DNA from: Paenibacillus silvae
GTDB lineage: Bacteria > Bacillota > Bacilli > Paenibacillales > Paenibacillaceae
Assembly (NCBI RefSeq): GCF_014639235.1
Contig: NZ_BMFU01000009.1
Span: 62,001-126,000, forward strand
Direction of reading: 5' to 3'
Length of the DNA: 64,000 nucleotides
The position numbers and the translations under genes are program-made. This document shows, in pieces, positions 7,997-15,994 of this stretch (its first letter is position 1; every line of letters begins with the position of its first letter). Under the pieces are notes generated by a model. The model made no database searches. It worked only from the letters and a program-made list of their open reading frames with translations, and was not told the origin of the DNA.

Positions 7997-10057
7997 ATGG
8001 GACGCGGGCTGATGAAGCTGCCGGGCATCCGGCCGGTACTCGCGCTGGCCTCTGCACTGGTGCTGCTGCAGGCGATGACCATTATTATGCAGGCCAAATG
8101 GCTGGCACAGGCCATTACGGCATTGTTTGAAGGTTCTCCTGTATCATCGCAGGTTCCTGTGCTGCTGCTGTTCCTGGCTGCTTTTGCCGCCCGCTATGCC
8201 CTGTCATTCTGGCTGCAGCTTGTCACCACACGATATGCGGAGAGAACGGGAACGGACCTGCGCAGACAGATGACGGAACAGTGGTTTCGGCTCGGTCCGC
8301 GTTACGCCAAAACCGAAGGCACAGGACATCTGGTAACGCTGGCGCGTGAGGGGATTGCTCAGTACAAAACGTATCTGGAGCTGTTCATACCGCGTATGCT
8401 TGGCACGGGATTTACACCTGTAATCATTCTGTTATTCGTGTTCAAACTGGACACCATGTCCGGTATCATTTTGATGCTGACGCTGCCGATTCTGATTGTG
8501 TTTATGATTCTGATTGGGCTTGCGACCCAGCGCAAAATAGACGGACAGTTCAAATCCTACAAAGCGCTGGCAAATCATTTTGTAGATACGCTTCGCGGGC
8601 TGGAAACGCTCAAGACACTCGGGCAAAGCAAGACGCATGAAGGCTCCATTATGCGGGTGAGTCAGCGGTATCGCAAAGCAACGATGTCTACCCTTCGCAT
8701 GGCGTTTTTGTCCTCGTTTGCGCTCGATTTCTTCACTATGCTGTCGGTTGCTTCGGTAGCTGTAGGGCTTGGGCTGCGTCTAACGGAAGGCAATATGCTG
8801 CTCGGCCCCGCCCTGACGGTGCTGATTCTGGCGCCGGAATATTTCCTGCCTGTTCGTATGCTGGGTGCGGATTATCATGCGACACTGGATGGCAAGGAAG
8901 CCGGGGAAGCGATCAATAAAGTGATAGAACGGGGAAAGGCTGCAGAGCAGCGACAGATGCAAGCCTATGCAGGTGTAGTGCATCATGGAGATGAACTGGA
9001 GAGAGCTGGGGCAGGTGATAGAGTGTCTGATCATCTGTCGTCAACCATACCCCATGCCCCCTCCACAACACGTACATTGGATAAATCAGAAACAACAAAC
9101 ACACCAGACACAACAGAAACATCAGATAAACTAAACGCAACAAGCACATCAGTCATGCTAGAGACGCAGGCCCCTGCTGCTTCAAGGCTGCGTGTTGTCT
9201 TTAATCGGGATAAACATGAGATGGAGCTGTCTGCCACTTCTTCCGATCATGGTGTGCTTGGTGCATCTCCAGTCTCCTTGTGTTCTGCCGATTCTTCGGC
9301 ATCGATGTCCTCGTGGGGAGAGTGCAGCCGATTAGCGCTGACAGATATTCAGGTTCAACATGAAGCCGAGGGACCTTATTCTCTGCGGGATGTGACATTT
9401 CAACTGGCGGGCCTAGGCAAAATCGGGATCATTGGCGCCAGCGGAGCCGGAAAATCAACATTGATGGATGTGCTCGCAGGTTTCCAGATTCCAACAAGCG
9501 GGCAAGTGCTGGTTAATGGTCGGCACCTTACCCCGGAACTTCTCAAGGCCTGGCGAAGCCAGACGGCGGCTATTCCGCAGCATCCTTATATATTCAGCGG
9601 CTCCATTGCAGATAACATTCGTTTCTACTTGCCGGATGCATCCGATGCCGAGGTAGCTCAGGCTGCTCAGGCAGCAGGGCTGACGAAGCTGTTATCATCG
9701 CTGCCAGGCGGTCTGCATGAAGAGATTGGTGCGGGGGGCAGACAGCTCAGCGGCGGCCAGGAGCAGCGTGTTGCGCTGGCAAGAGCTTTGCTCAGTGAAC
9801 GCAGCGTGCTCCTGCTTGACGAACCTACAGCTCATCTGGACGTGGAGACCGAATATGAGCTGAAGCAGACCATGCTGCCGCTGTTTGAAGGCAAGCTTGT
9901 TTTTCTGGCGACACATCGTCTGCACTGGATGCCGCATATGGATCGCATTATCGTCATGGAGGGCGGCACAGTGGCAGAGATGGGCACACATCAGGAACTG
10001 CTGGCAAGACGCGGGGCATATTATCACATGATTCAGGCGCAGATGGAGGCGATATGA
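7997..10057 (+). CDS. cydD: Thiol-reductant ABC exporter subunit CydD
   Basis: 686 aa, starting one base after the cydB stop. N-terminal six-helix exporter domain, then an ATPase domain with Walker A GASGAGKST (about residue 479), signature LSGGQEQRVALARALL (about 583) and Walker B LLLDEPT. CydDC exports glutathione/cysteine-type thiols or heme-linked reductant and is needed to assemble cytochrome bd. Unusual: residues about 305-430 between membrane and ATPase domains are a hydrophilic Thr/Ser/Asp-rich linker (TTNTPDTTETSDK), making the protein roughly 100 residues longer than typical CydD. Confidence 0.93.
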   Translation: MGRGLMKLPGIRPVLALASALVLLQAMTIIMQAKWLAQAITALFEGSPVSSQVPVLLLFLAAFAARYALSFWLQLVTTRYAERTGTDLRRQMTEQWFRLGPRYAKTEGTGHLVTLAREGIAQYKTYLELFIPRMLGTGFTPVIILLFVFKLDTMSGIILMLTLPILIVFMILIGLATQRKIDGQFKSYKALANHFVDTLRGLETLKTLGQSKTHEGSIMRVSQRYRKATMSTLRMAFLSSFALDFFTMLSVASVAVGLGLRLTEGNMLLGPALTVLILAPEYFLPVRMLGADYHATLDGKEAGEAINKVIERGKAAEQRQMQAYAGVVHHGDELERAGAGDRVSDHLSSTIPHAPSTTRTLDKSETTNTPDTTETSDKLNATSTSVMLETQAPAASRLRVVFNRDKHEMELSATSSDHGVLGASPVSLCSADSSASMSSWGECSRLALTDIQVQHEAEGPYSLRDVTFQLAGLGKIGIIGASGAGKSTLMDVLAGFQIPTSGQVLVNGRHLTPELLKAWRSQTAAIPQHPYIFSGSIADNIRFYLPDASDAEVAQAAQAAGLTKLLSSLPGGLHEEIGAGGRQLSGGQEQRVALARALLSERSVLLLDEPTAHLDVETEYELKQTMLPLFEGKLVFLATHRLHWMPHMDRIIVMEGGTVAEMGTHQELLARRGAYYHMIQAQMEAI

Positions 10058-10058
10058 G

Positions 10059-12077
10059 ATGAAATCCGGATATTCAAGAGTGGAGACAGAACAGAGTGAG
10101 CAACCAACAAACAGCTGGATCGCTCCATACACAGCACAGTACCGCTGGAGATTTATAGGTGCAATTGCACTGGGCACATGCGCGGCACTCTGTGCGGTGA
10201 TGCTGCTGTTCACCTCTGGATATCTGATCTCGAAGTCTGCGCTGCGTCCTGAAAACATACTGATGGTATACGTTCCTATTGTAGGCGTACGTGCCTTTGG
10301 GATTTTCCGGGCAGTGTTCCGCTATGCCGAACGGCTGGCGGGGCATGATGCTGTCCTGCGTGTACTTGCGGATCAGCGGGTGAAGCTGTACCGCATTTTG
10401 GAACCGCAGGCCTTGTTCCTGCGCTCACGCATGCAGACCGGTGATGTGCTTGGCGCACTTGCCGATGATGTGGAGCGTCTGCAGGATATTTATCTGCGCA
10501 CCGTATTTCCGGCGGTGACTGCGCTTGTAATCTATGGTGCGGCTGTGCTTGCTTTTGGTAGTGTTGATCCGATGTTTGCCGTATGCATGGCGCTGTATAT
10601 GTTAGTTATCGCGGCGGTATTGCCTGCAATATCCTTGAGATTAACCTGGAGATGGCGTGTGCAGCTGAAAAGAGAAAACAGCAAGCTGTACACACGTCTC
10701 ACCGACGGTGTACTTGGGCTTGGAGACTGGATTGCCAGTGGCAGAGCGGCGGCGTTTATACAGTGGCAGGAAGAGGATGAGGAGCAAGCCGAACAGATTC
10801 GCCGCAGATTGCGGCGCTGGAATCGGTGGCGTGATTTCATTGCACAGTTTGTCATCGGGCTGATGGTGGTTTCGGTAACCTTGTGGGCAGGGCATGCAGC
10901 CTCTGCTGCCCAGCTGCCTGCGGTCATGATTGCTGCCTTCGTACTGGTGCTGTTTCCGCTAACGGAATCTCTGCTGCCTGTAGGTGATGCGCTCGGGCAT
11001 GTGCCGGATTACCGTGAATCATTGGAGCGGTTGAACAAGCTGGAAGGACAAGAGGGAACGGGTACGGATACGGTTGGAAAAAAAGATAGAGATAATAGAA
11101 TCAAGTATACAGACAAAAACAGAAACCAGGATCGAAGCAAGGATAGTGGAGGTTATAACGAGCAGTATAAGGAGCAGCGGCAAGATTCTCGGGAATCCGG
11201 TTTGAAAACGGAGCAGCGTTCCAGTTCGATCCGTGGGTACAGGGATGACAGCAGTACTGCTGCGGACGGACGAATTCGGCTGCGAATCCCGCCCAAACTT
11301 CGTGCGGATATTGCCATTGAGCAGGTGAGCTATCGGTATGCCCCAGAAGGGGAATATGCTCTTCAGGACATCTCCCTGCATCTGCCTCAGGGCAAACGGC
11401 TGGCAATCCTGGGTCGCAGCGGTGGCGGCAAATCAACCCTGCTGAAGCTGATCCAGGGTGCGTTGTCTCCGTCATCAGGACAAGTATTGATTAATGATCT
11501 GCCTGTCGAGATGCTGGGCGAGAGTGTAACCGAGGTTGTAGCGGTGCTGAATCAAAGTCCGCATCTCTTCGACACCACTGTTGCGAACAATCTGCGGATT
11601 GGAAGGCCGGATGCAACAGATGAGGAGATTCGGCAGGTGGCTGCACAGGTTGGCCTGGCTGGTCTGATCGAATCGTTACCGCAGGCATATCATACCCCGA
11701 TGCTGGAGACAGGACTGCGCTTCTCTGGCGGAGAGCGTCAGCGGATTGCACTGGCCCGTGTGCTGCTACGGAAGACACCGGTTGTTATTTTTGACGAACC
11801 GACCGTGGGGCTGGACCCTGTGACAGAACGCGAACTGATGCGTACGATGCTGGACAGCCTGCAAGGCAAAACGTTAATCTGGGTTACCCACCACCTGATT
11901 GGGGCAGAGAAGATGGACGAAATTGTATTTGTGGAAAATGGAAAAATCGTCATGCAGGGTTCTCACGAACAGCTGCTGGCTCGGGAAGAGCGTTACCGCC
12001 GGCTCATTGAGCTGGACCGCCCCGGTTGGCTTGAGCGGCAGCATGAGACACCGCTGCCACCTGCAGCTTCCAAATAG
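10059..12077 (+). CDS. cydC: Thiol-reductant ABC exporter subunit CydC
   Basis: 672 aa, starting one base after the cydD stop, with GGAGGC upstream. The exporter domain includes RAVFRYAERLAGHDAVLR, a CydC-specific stretch. Walker A is GRSGGGKST (about residue 451), the signature FSGGERQRIALARVLL and Walker B VIFDEPTVGLD. It is the partner of CydD. Like CydD it has a long charged linker (about 325-405, rich in Lys, Asp, Arg, Asn and Gln) ahead of the ATPase domain. A strong terminator follows, so this closes the operon. Confidence 0.93.
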   Translation: MKSGYSRVETEQSEQPTNSWIAPYTAQYRWRFIGAIALGTCAALCAVMLLFTSGYLISKSALRPENILMVYVPIVGVRAFGIFRAVFRYAERLAGHDAVLRVLADQRVKLYRILEPQALFLRSRMQTGDVLGALADDVERLQDIYLRTVFPAVTALVIYGAAVLAFGSVDPMFAVCMALYMLVIAAVLPAISLRLTWRWRVQLKRENSKLYTRLTDGVLGLGDWIASGRAAAFIQWQEEDEEQAEQIRRRLRRWNRWRDFIAQFVIGLMVVSVTLWAGHAASAAQLPAVMIAAFVLVLFPLTESLLPVGDALGHVPDYRESLERLNKLEGQEGTGTDTVGKKDRDNRIKYTDKNRNQDRSKDSGGYNEQYKEQRQDSRESGLKTEQRSSSIRGYRDDSSTAADGRIRLRIPPKLRADIAIEQVSYRYAPEGEYALQDISLHLPQGKRLAILGRSGGGKSTLLKLIQGALSPSSGQVLINDLPVEMLGESVTEVVAVLNQSPHLFDTTVANNLRIGRPDATDEEIRQVAAQVGLAGLIESLPQAYHTPMLETGLRFSGGERQRIALARVLLRKTPVVIFDEPTVGLDPVTERELMRTMLDSLQGKTLIWVTHHLIGAEKMDEIVFVENGKIVMQGSHEQLLAREERYRRLIELDRPGWLERQHETPLPPAASK

Positions 12078-12295
12078 TCGGCCTGAGGGGCACGTTCGGC
12101 ATTGGATACAGGATAAGAGCAGGCGAGGGACAATTGAAGTTCAGGAGTTATTCTCTGGAATTGATTCTCCAGAATTGATTCTCTGCAATTTCATGTGATT
12201 CCAACTGACCTCATAGTAATGTTTGAGGATGCACCCACGCTCTTTGTGGTCACATGTCTTTGAGTATCAATAAATCAGAAAGCTAAAATCCAAAG

Positions 12296-12328
12296 AGACG
12301 AAGCGGGACAATCCTGCTTCGTCTTTTT
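12296..12328 (+). terminator. Terminator of the cyd operon
   Basis: AGACGAAGC(G)GGA / TCC(T)GCTTCGTCT with a 3-nt loop and a run of five T. It lies about 220 bp after cydC; the stretch between the stop and the hairpin holds no recognisable gene. Confidence 0.88.
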
Positions 12329-12386
12329 GGGATTTTTGGCTGGGTGTGCTGTTATTGGTTACTGTTCTGGCTGGCGTAAAATATCG

Positions 12387-12438
12387 CTAACGATCTGAGG
12401 CGACGCTATTTGGCTCATTTCAGGTCATTTCAGAAGCT
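12387..12438 (+). repeat. Left part (box A and spacer) of a palindromic intergenic element, copy 1, split by the IS
   Basis: Box A starts CTAACGATCTGAGG and ends CGCTATTT. After a 25-nt spacer, CT at 12437-12438 is the start of box B, whose remainder resumes at 13976. With the insertion removed, boxes A and B are exactly 50 bp apart as in the other copies. Confidence 0.8.
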
Positions 12439-12552
12439 AGCTATGATGAACATAAACCAAGGATAGCCCTCCATATTGCTGCACTCGTAGGTTAAAATGG
12501 AAAGTGACAAAACCACCATTTCAGAGCTACACAGCAAAGGAGAGCTATTACT

Positions 12553-13671
12553 ATGAAGTTTACCACAAAATTCATCGGTTTAGATGTGTCCAAAGAAAAA
12601 ATTTCGGTTGCCATTGCAGACGAAGGCCAAGCCAAATCTCGGTATTACGGAACCATCGCTCATACACCTGCCGCTCTACGTAAACTCATTAAAGGGCTCG
12701 GACCCGCAAGTTCCCTATCCTTTTGTTATGAGGCAGGGCCGACAGGGTACGAAACTCACCGCTGGATTGAATCCATGGGCGCACATTGTGTGGTCATCGC
12801 GCCTTCTCTTATCCCCAAACGTGCTGGAGATCGCGTGAAAACCGACCGCCGAGATGCAGAACAATTGGCGCGTTTGTTCCGTGCGGGTGAACTAACTCCG
12901 ATTTATGTGCCTGCTCGGGAGGATGAAGCTCTTCGTGAGTTGGTTCGTGCACGTGAAGCCGCGAAAGAGGATGCTCATCGGGCCCGTCAGCGTGTTCTCA
13001 AGTTTTTGCTACGCCACCAGATCCACCGGCCGGAGCACATCAAGCGGACCTGGACGAAAAAGTACAGGGTGTGGCTGAGCCAAGTCACTTTTCCACAATC
13101 CTCCATGCAAACGGCATTTACGGAATATCTTCATACGTTACGTGAGGTGGAGGAGCGGATTGGCCGGCTCGACCAAGCGTTAATTGACGAAGCGGCCACT
13201 CATCCCAAAGCGGAAATGATTCGTATCCTGCAATCTCTTCGCGGCATTGGTTTTCTAACGGCGGTTACCCTGGTTTCCGAAATCGGTTCGTTTGCTCGGT
13301 TTTCTTCCCCAGCGAAACTCATGGCTTATTTAGGTCTGGTTCCCCGTGAGCATTCGTCGGGAGCCAGCACCAAACGGGGCAGTCTCACCAAAACGGGAAA
13401 CGGTCGCCTGCGTCGGACCTTGATTGAATCGTCCTGGAGCTACCGTCACCGACCTGCGATTAAAGGGGACCTGGCTCTCCGTTTAGAAGGTGTGTCCGCG
13501 GATGTACAACTCATTTCATGGAAAGCGCAGAACAGGCTTCATACCAAGTACCGCCGTCTGATTTTTGGTAAACACAAGCACCCCAATGTGGCGATTGCTG
13601 CCGTAGCACGAGAACTGATGGGCTTTATCTGGGCGGTTGCACGAACCGTGGAACAGCCGAACGCACAGTAA
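12553..13671 (+). CDS. IS110/IS1111-family DEDD transposase
   Basis: 372 aa, ATG with AAAGGAGAG upstream. The N-terminal RuvC-like domain shows FIGLDVSKEK (first Asp), CYEAGPTGY (Glu) and KTDRRDAEQLARL (last acidic pair). A helical middle region follows, then the C-terminal Tnp_20 domain LRGIGFLTAVTLVSEIG...FSSPAKLMAYLGLVP with the serine-containing SSGASTKRGSLTKTGN stretch. Full length with no frameshift, so probably functional. Enzymes of this family are recombinases guided by an RNA encoded in the element's own noncoding end (known for IS621 and IS1111 members). Confidence 0.95.
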   Translation: MKFTTKFIGLDVSKEKISVAIADEGQAKSRYYGTIAHTPAALRKLIKGLGPASSLSFCYEAGPTGYETHRWIESMGAHCVVIAPSLIPKRAGDRVKTDRRDAEQLARLFRAGELTPIYVPAREDEALRELVRAREAAKEDAHRARQRVLKFLLRHQIHRPEHIKRTWTKKYRVWLSQVTFPQSSMQTAFTEYLHTLREVEERIGRLDQALIDEAATHPKAEMIRILQSLRGIGFLTAVTLVSEIGSFARFSSPAKLMAYLGLVPREHSSGASTKRGSLTKTGNGRLRRTLIESSWSYRHRPAIKGDLALRLEGVSADVQLISWKAQNRLHTKYRRLIFGKHKHPNVAIAAVARELMGFIWAVARTVEQPNAQ

Positions 13672-13975
13672 GTCGTTTTTGCATACGTTGGAGACGATCG
13701 TCACAAGGGGAAAAGGGTAAAACCCGGAGCCTTAGGCCCGGTGGTTCATGAAAAGGTTCGGGAGAGAATCCACGAGAATCGTTTGCACCAGGTTGTGTAT
13801 CAGCTTGACGTGCGTTTCTAGCTTGTCCAAGCTCTCCTTGACGAAGGCATAACATGTGGTAACCAACCCACGGATAGCAGCGTGCCAACCGTCGCTCGCA
13901 TATGGACCCCCGCGCTTAGGGCTTCGAGGAAATCGCAGCATTTATGCTGGGCTTGACAAAAATGTTCATAGCAGC
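13672..13975 (+). ncRNA. Candidate bridge/seek RNA region of the IS
   Basis: The 304-nt noncoding tail between transposase stop and right tip is where IS1111-group elements encode their guide RNA. Stem CCCGGTG (13737-13743) / CACCAGG (13786-13792) encloses a loop containing AGAATCGTT (13775-13783), the exact complement of the right target half AACGATTCT (13976-13984). A second hairpin CACG/CGTG (13869-13884) has ATAGCAGC (13874-13881) across its loop, identical to the right tip of the element (13968-13975). A further hairpin AGCTTG-TC-CAAGCT is at 13820-13833. RNA ends and promoter are not determined. Confidence 0.6.
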
Positions 13976-14118
13976 AACGATTCTGAGAAACGCTATTATC
14001 GTCTTTTTGCCCGAAAATCACCCTGAATTATGCATTTTGGGAGAAATAGCGTCGCTGGGAATCGTTAGAATTTTCGTGAAGCCTAAATCAGGCAAATAAG
14101 CTTTCTGGGGATCGTTAG
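13976..14118 (+). repeat. Right part (rest of box B, then reversed boxes B' and A') of palindromic element copy 1
   Basis: Starts AACGATTCTGAGAAACGC, then two reversed boxes ending GTTAG at 14068 and 14118, exactly 50 bp apart. Together with 12387-12438 this gives a 195-bp element. It lies between the convergent cydC and lacI-type genes. Confidence 0.8.
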
Positions 14119-14280
14119 GACTTCGCACGGCTCAACTTATGTTATATTGAGCTATCCATTTATTTATCTACTTTCGGCGTTTAATTCAAGGTCCTCCATC
14201 CAGTCGCCCGACGCGTAACCCAGGCTCTCTCCTCCAACTCACCGTTATTGTGCACTTAGAGGGAGCCCTGTAGCCAGCCG

Positions 14281-14430
14281 ATCATCCATCCACACACCCA
14301 TCCACACACCATCCACGAACCCATCCACGAACCCATCCACTCATCCCATACACTCACTTATCTATCCATTCAATCAACAATCACTCTACCGCTCACTAAC
14401 TCCTTCACTTACTCCCTAACTCACTTACCG
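14281..14430. repeat. C/A-rich low-complexity stretch with CCATCCAC units
   Basis: Degenerate tandem CCATCCAC(A/G)AAC-type units (best between 14285 and 14340), fading into CACTCACT-like sequence. Together with 14119-14280, in which I see nothing, it fills the gap before the LacI-type gene. No coding signal. Confidence 0.6.
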
Positions 14431-14467
14431 AGCAACCTCAAGCACAGCACGCCCTGCATACAAACAT

Positions 14468-15490
14468 TTACTGACCTGTGGGCAAGGTGCCGCAAGAGTG
14501 ACGAAGCACAAGCTCGGGTTCTACTTTAATGCAGCGATTATCCATCTGTTTGTTCATCAGATCGAACAGGATCATGGCGGCCAGCCGTCCGATTTTGTCT
14601 GTGTCCTGTTTTACGGTGGTTAGCGGCGGATCACTGTAACGGCAAGCTTCAATGTCATCACATCCAGCCACCGCGATGTCCTCTGGTATACGCAGACCCG
14701 CCTCCTTAAAGGCACGAATAGCACCAAAGGCAAGCAGGTCAGTCGCTGCGAATACAGCACGTGGCAATACCTCGGCCGATAATAGCTTTTTGGCTGCCTC
14801 GTAACCATCTGTAGCGGCATAATCCTTACTGTACACAAGCCATTCAGGCCGCTCTTCGAGACTAAACTGCTTTAGTGATTGTTTAAAGGCTTGTTCCCGC
14901 TGCTGCATCACAATGGAGGCACGCTGGAGTCCGATAAATCCAAGATCCCGATACCCGTTCATATAGAACTGCTCCACCACTTTGGTCGATATTTTTTCGT
15001 TATCGGACATGATGTAACAGGAGTTTTGTCCGGTCAGCTCAATATCAATTCCGATACATGGAATCGGGCTGGCATCAAGGTCGGATACACTGCTCTCCAC
15101 CTCGTCACCCGCAATAATAATGCAGCCATCCACTTGAAAATATTTGGATCTCGCCAAATAGTCCTCACCCTGCTCGAGAAACTTTTCATTGGAAAAGAAG
15201 AGCAGATCGTATCCTAACAGCCCGATTTGTTTCTTAAAGGCATTAATGACCTCTACAAAGAACGGGTGACTGAAATCCACATTCAGTTTCCCTGCAAAAA
15301 CCACACCCACAAGATGAGATTTCTTAGTCGCAAGTGTTTTGGCGGAAGAGGAGGGGCGGTAGCCGGTTTCCTCCATAATTTTGAGCACACGCTGGCGTGT
15401 CTCATCGCCAATATCAGGGTAGTTGTTAATGATTTTGGATACCGTTGCAACAGACACGCCGGCTAAACGAGCTATCGTTTTAATATTCAT
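14468..15490 (-). CDS. LacI-family transcriptional regulator of the adjacent sugar transporter
   Basis: 340 aa from ATG 15490, with GAGGG six bases upstream; an in-frame TTG 12 nt earlier is less likely. N-terminal HTH IKTIARLAGVSVATVSKIINNYPDIG, hinge YRPSSSAKTLATKKS, then a periplasmic-binding-protein-like effector domain (VGVVFAGKLNVDFSHPFF; VAGCDDIEACRY). It is divergent from the sugar ABC transporter operon. Matching operators sit in its own leader and near the transporter promoter, so it probably represses both. The effector sugar cannot be read. Confidence 0.93.
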   Translation of the reverse strand: MNIKTIARLAGVSVATVSKIINNYPDIGDETRQRVLKIMEETGYRPSSSAKTLATKKSHLVGVVFAGKLNVDFSHPFFVEVINAFKKQIGLLGYDLLFFSNEKFLEQGEDYLARSKYFQVDGCIIIAGDEVESSVSDLDASPIPCIGIDIELTGQNSCYIMSDNEKISTKVVEQFYMNGYRDLGFIGLQRASIVMQQREQAFKQSLKQFSLEERPEWLVYSKDYAATDGYEAAKKLLSAEVLPRAVFAATDLLAFGAIRAFKEAGLRIPEDIAVAGCDDIEACRYSDPPLTTVKQDTDKIGRLAAMILFDLMNKQMDNRCIKVEPELVLRHSCGTLPTGQ

Positions 15491-15505
15491 ATCATCCCTC
15501 AAATT

Positions 15506-15521
15506 CTAAACTAGTTTCGTA
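15506..15521. promoter_or_regulatory. LacI-type operator 1 (autoregulatory)
   Basis: CTAAACTAGTTTCGTA, containing the palindrome AAACTAGTTT, in the 5' leader of the regulator. Read on the minus strand it is TACGAAACTAGTTTAG, closely matching operator 3 (ACGAAACTGATTTCGT). Confidence 0.6.
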
Positions 15522-15557
15522 GATTGTGGCTGTGCCTCTTTACGCATTCCTGCCAAC

Positions 15558-15586
15558 ATTCTATGTCACAACCTCCAGAGAGTCAA
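15558..15586 (-). promoter_or_regulatory. Sigma-A promoter of the LacI-type gene
   Basis: On the minus strand TTGACT (15586-15581), a 17-bp spacer and TAGAAT (15563-15558). Operator 1 lies downstream of the expected start site. Confidence 0.6.
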
Positions 15587-15776
15587 TGAAGTAAAGGGAC
15601 TGCTGAGATGAATTATGCTATGTATAGAGCTGTTTTATACATTCAATTCTCAAAACTGCGAAAATAAAATGGTGTTTTAGTAAATTCATAATCTTTGTTA
15701 AGATATCTAGCATTCTTTTTCAGATAAGAAAGAGAGAAGTTTGAACCATATATCCTTCTGGATATTTATGTATTTC

Positions 15777-15792
15777 GTAAAACGAGTTTTGT
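15777..15792. promoter_or_regulatory. LacI-type operator 2 (auxiliary)
   Basis: GTAAAACGAGTTTTGT, with arms AAAAC/GTTTT around GA. The reverse complement resembles operators 1 and 3. It lies midway in the divergent region, suitable for looping between the other two. Confidence 0.45.
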
Positions 15793-15871
15793 CAACACCG
15801 ACTGTGGAGTCCTTAAATCCCTGATTTGGCGCGGGTTTACTCTAATAAATTGAAAAAAAGTAAATAAACTA

Positions 15872-15900
15872 TTTACAAATTTATCTGGCGAAGTCATAAT
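15872..15900 (+). promoter_or_regulatory. Sigma-A promoter of the sugar transporter operon
   Basis: TTTACA, 17-bp spacer, CATAAT. Expected transcription start is near 15907, immediately before operator 3. Confidence 0.65.
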
Positions 15901-15913
15901 GAGGGTGTATTTG

Positions 15914-15929
15914 ACGAAACTGATTTCGT
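15914..15929. promoter_or_regulatory. LacI-type operator 3 (transporter repression)
   Basis: ACGAAACTGATTTCGT, with six-base arms ACGAAA/TTTCGT, just downstream of the promoter start site, a classic roadblock position. Confidence 0.65.
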
Positions 15930-15994
15930 AAATTCGAAAAATTATTGTAATCATGAATTTGTAATTCAATCTTGTATGGTTGGGGGAAAGTCGT

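Larger units (their letters stand above)
12439..13975 (+). mobile_element. IS110/IS1111-group insertion sequence inserted in a palindromic repeat
   Basis: 1537 bp. The ends were deduced by comparing the interrupted repeat with its uninterrupted relatives: left flank ...GAAGCT, right flank AACGATTCTGAG. An 8-bp inverted repeat lies just inside the tips, ATGAACAT (12446-12453) and ATGTTCAT (13962-13969), 6-7 nt from each end. Subterminal inverted repeats are typical of the IS1111 group. No target duplication is apparent, as expected for this family. The transposase fills most of the element, with a 114-nt leader and a 304-nt noncoding tail. Tip positions may be off by one or two bases. Confidence 0.85.

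Noticed and set aside
13625..14021. Minus-strand frames in the IS tail
   Set aside because: They overlap the candidate guide RNA and transposase end; no ribosome sites, different frames, no family.
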